Source: Ramlibacter ginsenosidimutans (lineage in GTDB: Bacteria; Pseudomonadota; Gammaproteobacteria; Burkholderiales; Burkholderiaceae_C). Taken from it: a stretch of 64,000 nucleotides of DNA. Location: the NCBI RefSeq assembly GCF_042678185.1, contig NZ_JBHUDQ010000011.1, one strand, 5' to 3'. Positions 1 to 9,113 of the stretch are shown here, one piece after another (positions within the stretch are counted from its first letter, which is position 1; every line of letters begins with the position of its first letter). Both the position numbers and the translations under genes were made by a program. Under the pieces are notes generated by a model. It had not been told where the DNA came from. It saw nothing but the letters and a program-made list of their open reading frames with translations, and ran no database searches.

Positions 1-444
1 GAGCGACCACAACGGCATGGGATAAGCAGACGGTCCCTCGATCGCCTCAAAATAGTTGAACACATAGAGTGCCGCAGCTGCCATGGCCCGCGGCTCTATC
101 ACGCCTTTCTGGATTGCCACCCAGATCACGACCACTGCGAGGTAGCAATAGAGAGCGGGCCCCAGACGTAGGAAGCGACGGATGTAGAACGAGCGGAGGT
201 CGATGGAGCCCGTCGCCTGGAATTCCCGCAGGAGCAGCGTCGTGATTAGGTACCCGCTGATGAAGAAGAAAACTGTGACGCCGAACCCTCCGGGAATACC
301 CGGGGTGAAATAGTGCGACGCGAAGACAATCAGGATTGCGATGGCCCTGAGCCCATCCAACTCAGGCACATAGTCCTGCGCGGCGACTACCCCGGCGCGC
401 GGCGATGCATTTGGCGCGGCCCATGTAAGAAGCGTTGGCGGCAT
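1..444 (-). CDS. Acyltransferase 3 family membrane protein (3' part beyond window)
   Basis: This is the N-terminal 148 residues of an integral membrane O-acyltransferase of the acyltransferase-3 (OafA/YrhL) family, which transfers acyl groups onto surface sugars. The reverse-strand reading gives YVPELDGLRAIAILIV, the family's hallmark first segment, then a membrane helix containing FFFISGYLI and an Arg-rich FYIRRFLRLGPAL stretch, in family order. The frame is open to the window edge, so the C-terminus is missing here. The ATG at 444 gives a 22-residue leader before the conserved core. It starts a locus of glycan genes, so it probably decorates an exopolysaccharide or O-antigen; the acceptor is unknown. 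Confidence 0.85.
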   Translation of the reverse strand, partial: MPPTLLTWAAPNASPRAGVVAAQDYVPELDGLRAIAILIVFASHYFTPGIPGGFGVTVFFFISGYLITTLLLREFQATGSIDLRSFYIRRFLRLGPALYCYLAVVVIWVAIQKGVIEPRAMAAAALYVFNYFEAIEGPSAYPMPLWSL

Positions 445-1039
445 TGGAAAGCGAGGACAGCAAAGAGCAGCGACGCATCTCGTGTGAACTGCCGCGCTCC
501 CCCGAATCTGAACACGACGGGCAACGCGAGGCGATGGTCCATTGGTGCCATGGACAATGGCTTGCCACGGCGGGCACGGTATACGGACAAGGCCACCTCT
601 GCTCGGCATCTTGAAGTCGCTATCGCACTCGAGCGGCGGTGCTTCCGAGCCGAGGTCTGGGCGTGGGCTGAGCGTCGGCCCAACCGGCTCTGGCGAGCGA
701 GTCACGCAGCGTTAGCCGGTATGCAGCGTACTAGGTCCAACAGGGTGACCAAGTCTTGGCATCGAGAACATCAGCGAAAGGACCAGCCGGCGTTCCAAGA
801 AAACGCAACCAGTATTTCGGAGCGCACGCGGAGTTTGGGCGTTCCCCCCGTGACGACTGATCGACGCAAGAACATGATGGTCGGCACAGGCCATAAATGG
901 GGGCATCGCCTAAAACTCTCTTACACATTTGTTTGACGAAAGGAGCCTGAACTGGTCCCGAGTGGCCGAACGTCAGAAATTCCCCTGCCTAAGATGACTT
1001 GCCTTCACTTAGACCGCAAGCTCGCGGTCCACGAAACAG
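445..1039. other. Intergenic region, about 595 bp, no gene seen
   Basis: This stretch separates the divergent acyltransferase and glycosidase-like genes. Open frames crossing it have no recognisable motif and irregular composition. It must hold the promoters of both flanking genes, but I cannot point to a convincing -35/-10 pair. No tRNA or strong hairpin was noticed. Confidence 0.5.
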
Positions 1040-2881
1040 ATGGACAGGACATCTTCGGACAATGGGTGCAGCGGTGCGTGCGAATACAACCATTTGCGAA
1101 AGCTGGGCGTGATCAGCTTCGTATTGAGCCTGGGCCTCGCGCTCAGTGGGTGCGGAGGTGGAGGGACGAGCAGTTCCGCCGTTGCGGCGGGGCAGAAGCA
1201 GACCGCAGCCGTCGGAGGATCGCCCAGCACGAGCACCACCACTAGTCCGAGCACATCGGTAGCGCGCGCCAACCTGGTCCCGCTCGGCGTCAACATTGAA
1301 GGGCTGGCCGATTACGCGCGTCTGCAGCCCTTCGTCGACATGATGAAGACGGCCCGGGTGTGGGGAAGCGCGGCAGCCCCGTGGGACGGCGCCGTAGCCA
1401 CCGATGCCCAGGGTTGGCCGACGACCGACGCCGGCATCGTGGTGTCCATGGTCACGCAGGACGCGGGAGATGACCAGACCACCTACAAGTACTTGACACC
1501 GGGAACGTACAAGCTCCGATTCACAGGCACGGCCTCGGTCGCCTCCGTGGGTTCCCCGGGGACGGCGGTCGCCAACTACGTATATGACCGGGCGACGAAC
1601 CGTTCCGCGGCCGATGTCGTGATCGGGTCGAATGCGACGCAACTCATGCTCACGTTCACAGGCACCTCAGGCGGGGTGCGCGACGTTTCCCTGCGGCGAC
1701 CCGGCTATCCGGAAAACCAGACCTTCACGAACGAATTCATCCAAGCCCTCGCCCCCTTCGGCGTGGTGCGCCTGATGGACTTTCTGGCAACGAATGGCAA
1801 TCCGGTGCAGACCTGGGGCGAGCGCACCACGCCTGCCTCGGGCAACCAGACTGGCCCGAAAGGCGCGGCATACGAGTATGCGATCGCCATGGCCAACGAG
1901 CTTGGCAAGGACATCTGGATCACGATCCCGTTCGGTGCGGATGACGGCTTCGTTCGCCAGCTGGCTACGCTGCTGAACACGAACCTGGCACCCGGTCGCG
2001 TGGTCTACGTCGAATACAGCAACGAGCTGTGGAACTTCTTCTTTTCCCAGGCCGGGCAGAACACCGACGCCGCCGTGACCGAGGCGCTTGCCGGAGACAC
2101 GACGCTGACGGGAGGAACGCAATGCACGCAGGCCCTCTTTGATCTCTCCTCCGGCACCTGCAACAAATGGTGGGCCGGGTTCTTCCGGGTCGGCAAGCGC
2201 GTAGTGCGCATCGCGCAAATCTTCTCCGAGGTGATGGGCTCGGCGGCCCTGAACAACAGGGTGCGCGTGGTCTACGCCACCCAGTTCGCCAACCCCAACA
2301 TCGCCGAACAGGTGCTGAAGAACATCGCCACCTACCGCGCCAAGCCCTCCTCCGTGATCTACGGCGTAGCGACGGCACCTTACTTCCAGCTGCCCGACGC
2401 GCTCGCCTCCGCAACCGACGCGACCAAAGACCAGATTCTCGGCGCGCTGCAAACGGCGCTAATGACCGACATCGAACCCAGTTTCGCATTGGGAACTTAC
2501 GACCACGGGGTAATAGTGAAGGGCAAACCCTACTCCGGTATTGACTACTCGGGCGCGACGCACAAGGCGCTGGCCGACTACTACGGGATCAAGAGCCTGT
2601 CGTACGAGGGCGGCCCGGACTTGCGCCAGTACAGCGAGAACGCAGCCACCAAGATTGCAGCCAACCGCGACGCTCAAATGGGCGCCATGCTCAAGAGCGA
2701 GCTCTCTCAGTGGTACGGCTGCGGCAACGACCTCTACATGCACTACTCGCTGGTCTCGGGATGGGCGGGATCGGGCTACTGGGGCCTGAGCAACAATCCC
2801 ACCGACCTGAGCGGCGCCAAATACACGGCGGTCCAGGACATCGCGAACTCTGTGCGTTCAGCCTTCACCACGTGCCAGTAA
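1040..2881 (+). CDS. Secreted lipoprotein, glycosidase-like (paralogue A)
   Basis: This is a predicted exported lipoprotein of 613 residues. A hydrophobic segment ends in the lipobox LALSGC with Cys38, followed by a Gly/Ser/Thr linker. The ATG at 1040 leaves a long polar leader; an in-frame TTG at 1094 would start the signal peptide directly and may be the true start. The mature part carries YVEYSNELWN (Glu329) and LSYEGGPD (Glu523), which look like the acid/base and nucleophile glutamates of clan-A type (TIM-barrel) glycoside hydrolases; this assignment is inference. A clear paralogue lies at 5055-6920 on the other strand. The glycan-locus setting suggests it cleaves or binds the exported polysaccharide. 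Confidence 0.7.
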   Translation: MDRTSSDNGCSGACEYNHLRKLGVISFVLSLGLALSGCGGGGTSSSAVAAGQKQTAAVGGSPSTSTTTSPSTSVARANLVPLGVNIEGLADYARLQPFVDMMKTARVWGSAAAPWDGAVATDAQGWPTTDAGIVVSMVTQDAGDDQTTYKYLTPGTYKLRFTGTASVASVGSPGTAVANYVYDRATNRSAADVVIGSNATQLMLTFTGTSGGVRDVSLRRPGYPENQTFTNEFIQALAPFGVVRLMDFLATNGNPVQTWGERTTPASGNQTGPKGAAYEYAIAMANELGKDIWITIPFGADDGFVRQLATLLNTNLAPGRVVYVEYSNELWNFFFSQAGQNTDAAVTEALAGDTTLTGGTQCTQALFDLSSGTCNKWWAGFFRVGKRVVRIAQIFSEVMGSAALNNRVRVVYATQFANPNIAEQVLKNIATYRAKPSSVIYGVATAPYFQLPDALASATDATKDQILGALQTALMTDIEPSFALGTYDHGVIVKGKPYSGIDYSGATHKALADYYGIKSLSYEGGPDLRQYSENAATKIAANRDAQMGAMLKSELSQWYGCGNDLYMHYSLVSGWAGSGYWGLSNNPTDLSGAKYTAVQDIANSVRSAFTTCQ

Positions 2882-3016
2882 GACGCTCCCGGACTATGCG
2901 CCGGCGGCGCCGATGACCGGCTGTTTGCGCGAGCACGCACGGGCACGCATGTCCTCATCAACCGCATGCGTGCTCCAGCGCCCAACTCACCGTCGCCGGG
3001 CGCCCCCAACAGACCC

Positions 3017-3883
3017 TCAATACAGGAACTGATTGGACATAAACTGGTGATGAGCACCGATCGGCAGTTCGGCCCGCTGCCGCACACGCTGCCGCGCGTC
3101 GTGGTCCAGCACGTGGCACGCATACATGTGCCTGTACCACGGCGCTGACGATGCGCGCCGGGACCCGGGCAGGCTGCGGTCCACATCGATCTTGCGCAGA
3201 TCGTGTTCCATATTGAATTCTTCGATGGCGGCCAGTTCTCCGGCCCACCTGTTGGCAAAGAAGAAAGTCACGTCATCGAAGTACATGCTCACCGCCGGCA
3301 GGTAAGCCTGCGACGGTCCCTTCAGGCACCGAAGGGCCGACTTCGTGGCCGTGTAAATATCGACGTCGACGGACACAAAGCCCAAGGGTGCATCGGCGGT
3401 CAAGGCGTCGGTGAAAGCACCGACGGTGTCCGCGATATCGCCCCAGACGATGTCCGCGCGGCCAGCAATCTTGCGCATGAGGGCGTCTCGATCCTCCATG
3501 GCAAAGTCGCCGCCGCGCCAGAGCTCTGGGTGGTCCCGGTATCCGATCAGCTCCGGCAGGCCTGCTCCAGTGTCGAATCCGAAGACGCGGAATTCCACGC
3601 CCGTCTCGCCTTCGATGAGTTCAGCCAATTCAATCATGTTCAGCAGACCGTGCCCGCTCGCCACGCCGAACTCCACGACCGTCACAGACTGCTTCCCGAA
3701 GTACTTCGCGACATCCGCGGCACGGAGCATGCCGTAAGCGTAGTTTGGCCTCGCCACCACCCCGTGGCGCTCTCGCATTCGCAAATCGCCCGACTTGGCG
3801 ACCCAGCGTTCCTCGCCCAGCAGTCGCTTGCCTATCCTGCTGCGGATTCGGGTGAGGAGTGTGTTGTGAGGCTGCATGTTCAT
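3017..3883 (-). CDS. SAM-dependent methyltransferase (class I)
   Basis: This 288-residue cytoplasmic protein has a class I methyltransferase motif I, VVEFGVASGHGLLNM, at about residues 69-83, followed by an acidic strand (FGFDTG) and a later VSVDVDIYTAT segment typical of TylF-like sugar or macrolide O-methyltransferases. The ATG at 3883 is about 15 bp from the stop of the oxygenase gene transcribed ahead of it, so the two are probably co-transcribed. The context suggests methylation of a sugar or carrier in surface-polysaccharide synthesis. The substrate cannot be told from the sequence. Confidence 0.75.
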   Translation of the reverse strand: MNMQPHNTLLTRIRSRIGKRLLGEERWVAKSGDLRMRERHGVVARPNYAYGMLRAADVAKYFGKQSVTVVEFGVASGHGLLNMIELAELIEGETGVEFRVFGFDTGAGLPELIGYRDHPELWRGGDFAMEDRDALMRKIAGRADIVWGDIADTVGAFTDALTADAPLGFVSVDVDIYTATKSALRCLKGPSQAYLPAVSMYFDDVTFFFANRWAGELAAIEEFNMEHDLRKIDVDRSLPGSRRASSAPWYRHMYACHVLDHDARQRVRQRAELPIGAHHQFMSNQFLY

Positions 3884-3899
3884 ACTTGGTGAGCAAAGC

Positions 3900-4754
3900 T
3901 TAGGTGTGCTGCCGCAGAAACCCGCGGGAGCGATGGAGGACCTTGTTCCCGAGCCGGAACAAGAAAGGGGGCGTCACGTCTTCAAGGGTCTCGGCCAGGC
4001 GCACGCGCCAGTCCGAGGCATCTCGGGAACCTGGGCGGGCTTTGAAGTGCGTGGTGTGCTGCCGCTTCGAGGCGTCCCAGGTAGCCGTGTAGTAGTAGAG
4101 CGCCATCGAATAGCGCGCCTTATTTTCAGGGTGACGCACGGTGTTGGGATTGCCGTGGAAGCTGTCACCGGTGGTGTTGAATACGACGCATCGATTGAAG
4201 ACGGGATCGAACTGCGCGACGCGTGCCGTCATGTCCGTATTCCAGATTTCGAACTGGCCGCCGAATTCCGGCCGCCAGTCCGGATTCAGGTAGATCAGCA
4301 GGTTCAAGCGCCGCTCGAGATTCAGCTTCTTCAGGTAGTTGAAGTCCGCATGTATGTCCAGGTGCCCGCCGGAGCGGACCTCGTGGATGCCCCCGCCCAA
4401 ATAGTACGGGTCGCCCATGAGCCCGTCGATTCCTGTCATGTTCTCGAGGAAAGTCAGAAAGGGGCGCGAGTTCAGCAACCAGAACAGGTTGCGCGTGCGT
4501 TCCGGCAGGGCCGTCGGCGCATACGATCGCTTAAAACGCTCTTGGCTTCTTTCGAAGCTGCTTTCGGGCTCGGGCAGCGCTCCAAGGTCCGCCAGCACGC
4601 CTTCCAGCAAGGACTCCGGCAGGAAATCATCAATTTTTATATATGGGAACGGTTCGGCGGCGCAGTAGGCCTCCCGAACCGATCGCCCGAGGCTCACCAT
4701 ACGCGACGCATCCACTGACAACGTGGGCGACACCGGAATGAAAGCTGGGCGCAT
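3900..4754 (-). CDS. 2-oxoglutarate/Fe(II)-dependent dioxygenase
   Basis: The 284-residue product has the prolyl-4-hydroxylase-like (2OG-FeII_Oxy_3) arrangement: iron ligands His135 and Asp137 in LDIHADF, distal His200 in GDSFHGNP, and Arg214 in ARYSMALYY as the likely 2-oxoglutarate ligand. I chose the ATG at 4754 because GAGGAG lies 7 nt upstream; the frame stays open further upstream without a better site. It leads the methyltransferase gene. Members near glycan genes probably hydroxylate a sugar or side group, but that is inference. A fragment of a related gene survives at 47975-48157. Confidence 0.82.
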   Translation of the reverse strand: MRPAFIPVSPTLSVDASRMVSLGRSVREAYCAAEPFPYIKIDDFLPESLLEGVLADLGALPEPESSFERSQERFKRSYAPTALPERTRNLFWLLNSRPFLTFLENMTGIDGLMGDPYYLGGGIHEVRSGGHLDIHADFNYLKKLNLERRLNLLIYLNPDWRPEFGGQFEIWNTDMTARVAQFDPVFNRCVVFNTTGDSFHGNPNTVRHPENKARYSMALYYYTATWDASKRQHTTHFKARPGSRDASDWRVRLAETLEDVTPPFLFRLGNKVLHRSRGFLRQHT

Positions 4755-5054
4755 ACAGGACTCCTCTTCCGCGAATCTAGCCCAGTGGTCCTGTTCGAGC
4801 ACTAGCTCCAGAGAGCCAACTTGGCCGCAGTCCATCTGGCGAGACGCTCCATGCGTCCTGGTGCGTCCCCGACTCGGAAGCTTGCACTGGGAGGCGGTCA
4901 GCGGCGCTGGGAGCCGTGCGGTAAAGATCTGCTTACCGCAGCCGGCTGCGAGGGCCCTCATCCGGGAAGGAAATAGGCTTGGCTAGCGTCTCTCGATTCG
5001 CGCGTCGCTCGAAGTCTCCGGGCAATACGGGCAAAATCCTCTTGACCGCCGGGC

Positions 5055-6920
5055 CTAACGACAGATTCGGTAATCGCCAGGCACGCGGCGTGCGGCCTCA
5101 GCTACCGCCCGGTACTTGGCTGTAGTCAGGTCCTGCGCGTTGTTCGTGAGTCCCCAGTATCCGAATCGACCGTAGCCGCCGGTCAGATTGAAGTACATGA
5201 AGAGGCCGTTGCCACATCCGTACCACTGAGCAAGCATTTCGCCGAGTTCCTCTCCCATGCGGTGATCCAAATTGGCAGCGAATTTTGCCGGCAAGCTCAC
5301 GTTCTCTTGGCGCATGTCCGGCCCCGCTTCATAGGCAAGGCTGCGGATTCCATAGTAGTCGGCAAGCGCCTTTAGTGAGGGGTTCTCATGATTGCCGCCC
5401 CGGTATGCAGCGCCCTTTACGAACTTACCCCATCGCATCGTTCCAGGGGCGAAGTATGGGAGTACTTGTGCTTCCAATGAGTGCTGCAACGACGCATGAA
5501 TGTTGTCCACGTTCAGGTGGGGCGAGCGCGCGAGTTGCTCGTCGAGCGCGAAGTAGGGGGCGCCAGCCACCCCATAGATGAAGTCAGCGGGCCTGCCGCG
5601 GAACTTCGCGATGTTCCTGAGGACCTGCTCCGCAATGGCGGGGTTGGCGAACTGCGTGGCGTATACGACGCGCACACGCTTGTTCAGTGCGCCCGGCCCG
5701 AACACTTCGGAAAAGATCCTCGCGATGCGGACCGTCCGCTTGCCAACGCGGAACAAGCCGGCCCACCATTTGTTGCAGTCTCCAGAGGTGGTATTGAAGA
5801 GGGCCCGCGTGCATTGCGTGCCTGCCGTCAGCGGCGTATCTCCGGCGATCGCTTCCGCCATCGCTGCCTCGATATTGAGCCCGCTTTGGGAGAACGCGTA
5901 GTTCCAAAGCTCATTGCTGTATTCGACGTAAACCACGCGCCCAGGGGCCAAACTCGTGTTGAGCAAGGTGGCTAGCTGGCGCACGAAGTCATCATCTGCG
6001 CCGAACGGGATGTTGATCCAGATGTCCTTCCCCAATTCGTTGGCGATCTGGATGGCGTATTCGTACGCGCCCCCCTTTTCATCGGCTTGGCTTGCCGCAG
6101 ATGGCGTTGTGCGTTCGCTCCACTGATGCACCGGGTTGCCGTTGGTTCGCAGGAAGTCCATGAACCGCAGCGTGCCGAACGGCGCAACCGCCGCACGGAA
6201 ATCGGCGCTGAAGGTCTGCCCCGGAGGACTGTCGGCCGGCAGCAGTTGGACGTCGCGGATTCCCCCGTTGGTACCCTCGAACGAGAGCATCAGTCGATCG
6301 GCGTTCTCCCCTACCACCACCTCCGCTGTCGATCGGTTGGTACGGGGATCGTGGGCGACATTCCGCACGACCACCCCTGCAGAGCCAACGGACCGCACCG
6401 TCGCGCGGCCGGTGAAGAGGAGACGGAACACTCCCTTCGCAAGATGCCGGTGCTGCGGCAGCGGGTCACCCGGATCCCCCGAGACCACCCGGACGACCAC
6501 GCCGGCATCCTCCGTCGGCCATCCTAGCGCGTCGGTGTGCACGTCGTGAATCCACGGCGCCGTCGGCGAGCCCCAGCGGCGGGAGTTCTTCATCAGGTCA
6601 ACGAAAGGCGAAAGCCGCGACCAGTCGTTGATCCCTTCGAGATTCACACCGAGCTCCACTGTTCGCGCTGCGGGGCTTTGCACCGCGGCCACCGGGGCGG
6701 CGTCAGAAGCGAACGTCACCGCGAGAAATGCGATGGAGCCGCCTACGCGCAGCGTAGCGCGAAGCCGCGTTCGAAGCATTTCGACGGAGCACCCTGCCCT
6801 CCGCAGCGCCAGGTCGACGAGGCGCGCCCGGGCGCTGGGGAGCTCTCGTGACAGGCGAATTCTTCCTGAACCGCCATGGTCGTTCGGCGTGTGCGGAAAC
6901 GTACCGGACTGAGTCTTCAT
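5055..6920 (-). CDS. Secreted glycosidase-like protein (paralogue B)
   Basis: This is a paralogue of the lipoprotein at 1040-2881, alignable over the whole mature part, with the same two glutamate motifs: YVEYSNELWN (Glu337) and LAYEAGPD (Glu531). Both pairs are 194 residues apart. Unlike A it lacks a lipobox; the hydrophobic segment VGGSIAFLAVTFASDAA suggests a cleaved signal peptide. Start choice is uncertain: the ATG at 6920 has AGGAA 5 nt upstream but leaves about 47 residues before the signal, whereas the ATG at 6779 begins the signal peptide directly but lacks a well-placed ribosome site. Probably a polysaccharide-active secreted protein. Confidence 0.7.
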   Translation of the reverse strand: MKTQSGTFPHTPNDHGGSGRIRLSRELPSARARLVDLALRRAGCSVEMLRTRLRATLRVGGSIAFLAVTFASDAAPVAAVQSPAARTVELGVNLEGINDWSRLSPFVDLMKNSRRWGSPTAPWIHDVHTDALGWPTEDAGVVVRVVSGDPGDPLPQHRHLAKGVFRLLFTGRATVRSVGSAGVVVRNVAHDPRTNRSTAEVVVGENADRLMLSFEGTNGGIRDVQLLPADSPPGQTFSADFRAAVAPFGTLRFMDFLRTNGNPVHQWSERTTPSAASQADEKGGAYEYAIQIANELGKDIWINIPFGADDDFVRQLATLLNTSLAPGRVVYVEYSNELWNYAFSQSGLNIEAAMAEAIAGDTPLTAGTQCTRALFNTTSGDCNKWWAGLFRVGKRTVRIARIFSEVFGPGALNKRVRVVYATQFANPAIAEQVLRNIAKFRGRPADFIYGVAGAPYFALDEQLARSPHLNVDNIHASLQHSLEAQVLPYFAPGTMRWGKFVKGAAYRGGNHENPSLKALADYYGIRSLAYEAGPDMRQENVSLPAKFAANLDHRMGEELGEMLAQWYGCGNGLFMYFNLTGGYGRFGYWGLTNNAQDLTTAKYRAVAEAARRVPGDYRICR

Positions 6921-7178
6921 TGGCGTTCCTATGTGGTTCCGAACCCAAAGTAGATCTATGCAGTCGTAGTGTCCATCACGCAGGGCAGGCTCAATGGAGC
7001 TATTGGAGCTCGGGCGCGGCACCGGCACGCCAGAAACTGCCTGGCCAGAAACCATAAAGTGTCTGTGCCCTGGATCCGGACCGACAGCCATGCTGCTGCC
7101 GGTTTGTAGCTCTTTGGCGCCATCGCGCCAGTCGCATTCTGGAGCTATCTTCCCTCTTCTTCGCACAGGGAGAGCGGC

Positions 7179-7898
7179 TTGCGTTCGGCTTTCTGGAACC
7201 TATTCGAGAGAATCTATGTGATCAATCTCGAATCGCGTCCTGACCGGCGCAAAGAAATTGATGAGCAACTGCGCCGGGTGGGCCTTGGCCTCTACCAGCC
7301 CCCAGTGGAACTGTTCCGAGCCGTGCGTCCGGACGGCGCCGGCGCTTTCGAAACCATTGGTGCACGAGGATGTTTCCTTAGCCACCTCGGCGTCATCCAG
7401 GATGCTATCCAGAACAGACTGGAGTCCTTCCTGATCCTGGAAGACGATGTCGATTTTTCGGATGATTTTGAGCAGCGCTCGAATGCGCTCGCGGAGGCTC
7501 TTCGCTCAGTCCCATGGTCGCTGTTCTATGGCGGATACCGACTCGATCGAAAAGTTGTCGGCTCCGGGTGCTTAAGGCTGAATCCGGACCAAGGGGTCGA
7601 AACGTCGCATTTTGTAGGTTTGAAGGGCAGCAAAGTCGCCCGAGCCCTTCTCGTCTACATGCAAGCGCAACTTGGCAGACCTGCCGGTGACCCACTGGGC
7701 GGCCCGATGCATGTAGATGGCACCTACTCATGGTTTCGCAGGGACAATCCCGAGCTCGTCACCCTCCTGTCAGTTCCAGAAATTTCTCACCAGAGGTCCT
7801 CGCACTCCGACATCTACGAGCGCTCGGGACTGGATGGTTTCTTGCACACAACCCGACTCTTTCGCGCAGCAAGAAAGTTGAGGAATCGTCTTGCCTAA
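7179..7898 (+). CDS. Glycosyltransferase family 25 protein
   Basis: This 239-residue protein opens with IYVINLESRPDRRKEID, the GT25 (LPS beta-galactosyltransferase-like) signature, and contains LESFLILEDDVDF, the acidic metal-binding strand of the family. The start is a TTG at 7179 with AGGGAGA at a suitable distance; no ATG fits. It probably adds a sugar to a lipid-linked or LPS precursor at the cytoplasmic face. The glycosyltransferase gene downstream begins 24 bp after its stop, so they likely form one transcript. Confidence 0.82.
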   Translation: MRSAFWNLFERIYVINLESRPDRRKEIDEQLRRVGLGLYQPPVELFRAVRPDGAGAFETIGARGCFLSHLGVIQDAIQNRLESFLILEDDVDFSDDFEQRSNALAEALRSVPWSLFYGGYRLDRKVVGSGCLRLNPDQGVETSHFVGLKGSKVARALLVYMQAQLGRPAGDPLGGPMHVDGTYSWFRRDNPELVTLLSVPEISHQRSSHSDIYERSGLDGFLHTTRLFRAARKLRNRLA

Positions 7899-7922
7899 AG
7901 CCGCACCTGCGGACGCAACCTG

Positions 7923-8996
7923 ATGGCACGATTGCGCGCCCTATATGTCTACGCTGGGACAGCGTTCAGTGAACCGCCGTGGATCACTGGTCACCGTCTC
8001 ACCTGCAACGCTTTCGACTGGACGAGCGCACCGATTCCGACCGCCTCTTCATTGGGGCGAGTGTGGTCTTCGCTGGTGGTGCCAGATCTCAATGCGTACG
8101 ACCTCATCGTGTCCAGCGAGTATTTCATCGGGTTTGGAATCAACCTGCGCCTTCGCCTTTCGGGAGCAAACACGCCACACATCGTGTGGGGGATGAACCA
8201 AAGTCGCAGAGCACTCGACATGCAGGCGACGAAGGGGGTTGTCTCCTGGGTGTTCAATCGCAGCACCCGAATCATCGTCCATTCCCGCCACGAGTCCCTG
8301 CTGTTTTCCTCGTTGCACAACATCGCCGAGGACAAGTTCCGTTTCGTGCACTGGGGGTTCGACTTGCCGCAGATTCGTCCCAGCAAGTTTTCGGACACCG
8401 AGAGACGACCTTATGTGTGTCTGATCGGACGGAACAATCGCGATGTAGCCACCTTCTGCGCCGGCCTTCAGGGCACAGGAATCCGGGGAATCGTAATCAC
8501 CTCTGGGCTGCCGGACGCGGAGCTGGACGATTTCTCTCAATTTTCGAACATCGAAGTGCACCAGGACCTGACGATGAACGAGTGCCTCGACTGTATGCGC
8601 GGCGCTCTCGCCAATGTTGTGCTCGTGAGCGACAACGCGCGCGGCGCCGGTCACATCACGATGGTGGCGGCAATGCTGATGGGGAAGCCTCAAATCATCA
8701 GCATTGCCCCGGTGGTGGATGACTATTACCGAAAGGGAGAAACTGCGCTTGGCGTGAGCGTCGGTTCCGTTCACGATTTTCGAAGCGCAGTCCTGCGCCT
8801 AGGTGAAGATCCAGCATTGGCGCGCGACTTGGGGCAACGCGGGCGTCAATTTGGCCTGGAGCACTGCACCAATGATGCAGTCGCTACGCGGTTCATTGAG
8901 GTCGCTGCCGAGCTGATGGCGTTGCCTGCCTCGGCAGGCTCAACACCTGCTTTATCTGATAGCCCTTGGTCGAAACAATCAGCGGTCGAACGCTGA
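7923..8996 (+). CDS. Glycosyltransferase (GT-B/GT4-like)
   Basis: This 357-residue protein is consistent with a GT-B fold: a Rossmann-like N-terminal half with HIVWGMNQSRRALD and RIIVHSRHE, and a C-terminal half in which CMRGALANVVLVSDNARGAGHITMVAAMLMGKPQI resembles the donor-binding region of family 4 enzymes. The final residues after about 330 look like a low-complexity tail. It follows the GT25 gene by 24 bp. Donor and acceptor sugars cannot be inferred. Codon choice is less G/C-biased than in the core genes, as elsewhere in this locus. Confidence 0.65.
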   Translation: MARLRALYVYAGTAFSEPPWITGHRLTCNAFDWTSAPIPTASSLGRVWSSLVVPDLNAYDLIVSSEYFIGFGINLRLRLSGANTPHIVWGMNQSRRALDMQATKGVVSWVFNRSTRIIVHSRHESLLFSSLHNIAEDKFRFVHWGFDLPQIRPSKFSDTERRPYVCLIGRNNRDVATFCAGLQGTGIRGIVITSGLPDAELDDFSQFSNIEVHQDLTMNECLDCMRGALANVVLVSDNARGAGHITMVAAMLMGKPQIISIAPVVDDYYRKGETALGVSVGSVHDFRSAVLRLGEDPALARDLGQRGRQFGLEHCTNDAVATRFIEVAAELMALPASAGSTPALSDSPWSKQSAVER

Positions 8997-9113
8997 AGTA
9001 GCGCGAGGGGAGCAGGCATGGAAGCGCACGTGGCTTGCTGACACTCGCACGAATTCGCGTGTGCACAGTCAATTGGGAGCACTGGCTGGTTTGAGAACCT
9101 GCCGCAGCATGGC

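Noticed and set aside
313..936. 207-codon plus-strand frame near the left end
   Set aside because: It overlaps the conserved N-terminus of the acyltransferase gene and has no protein-like composition.
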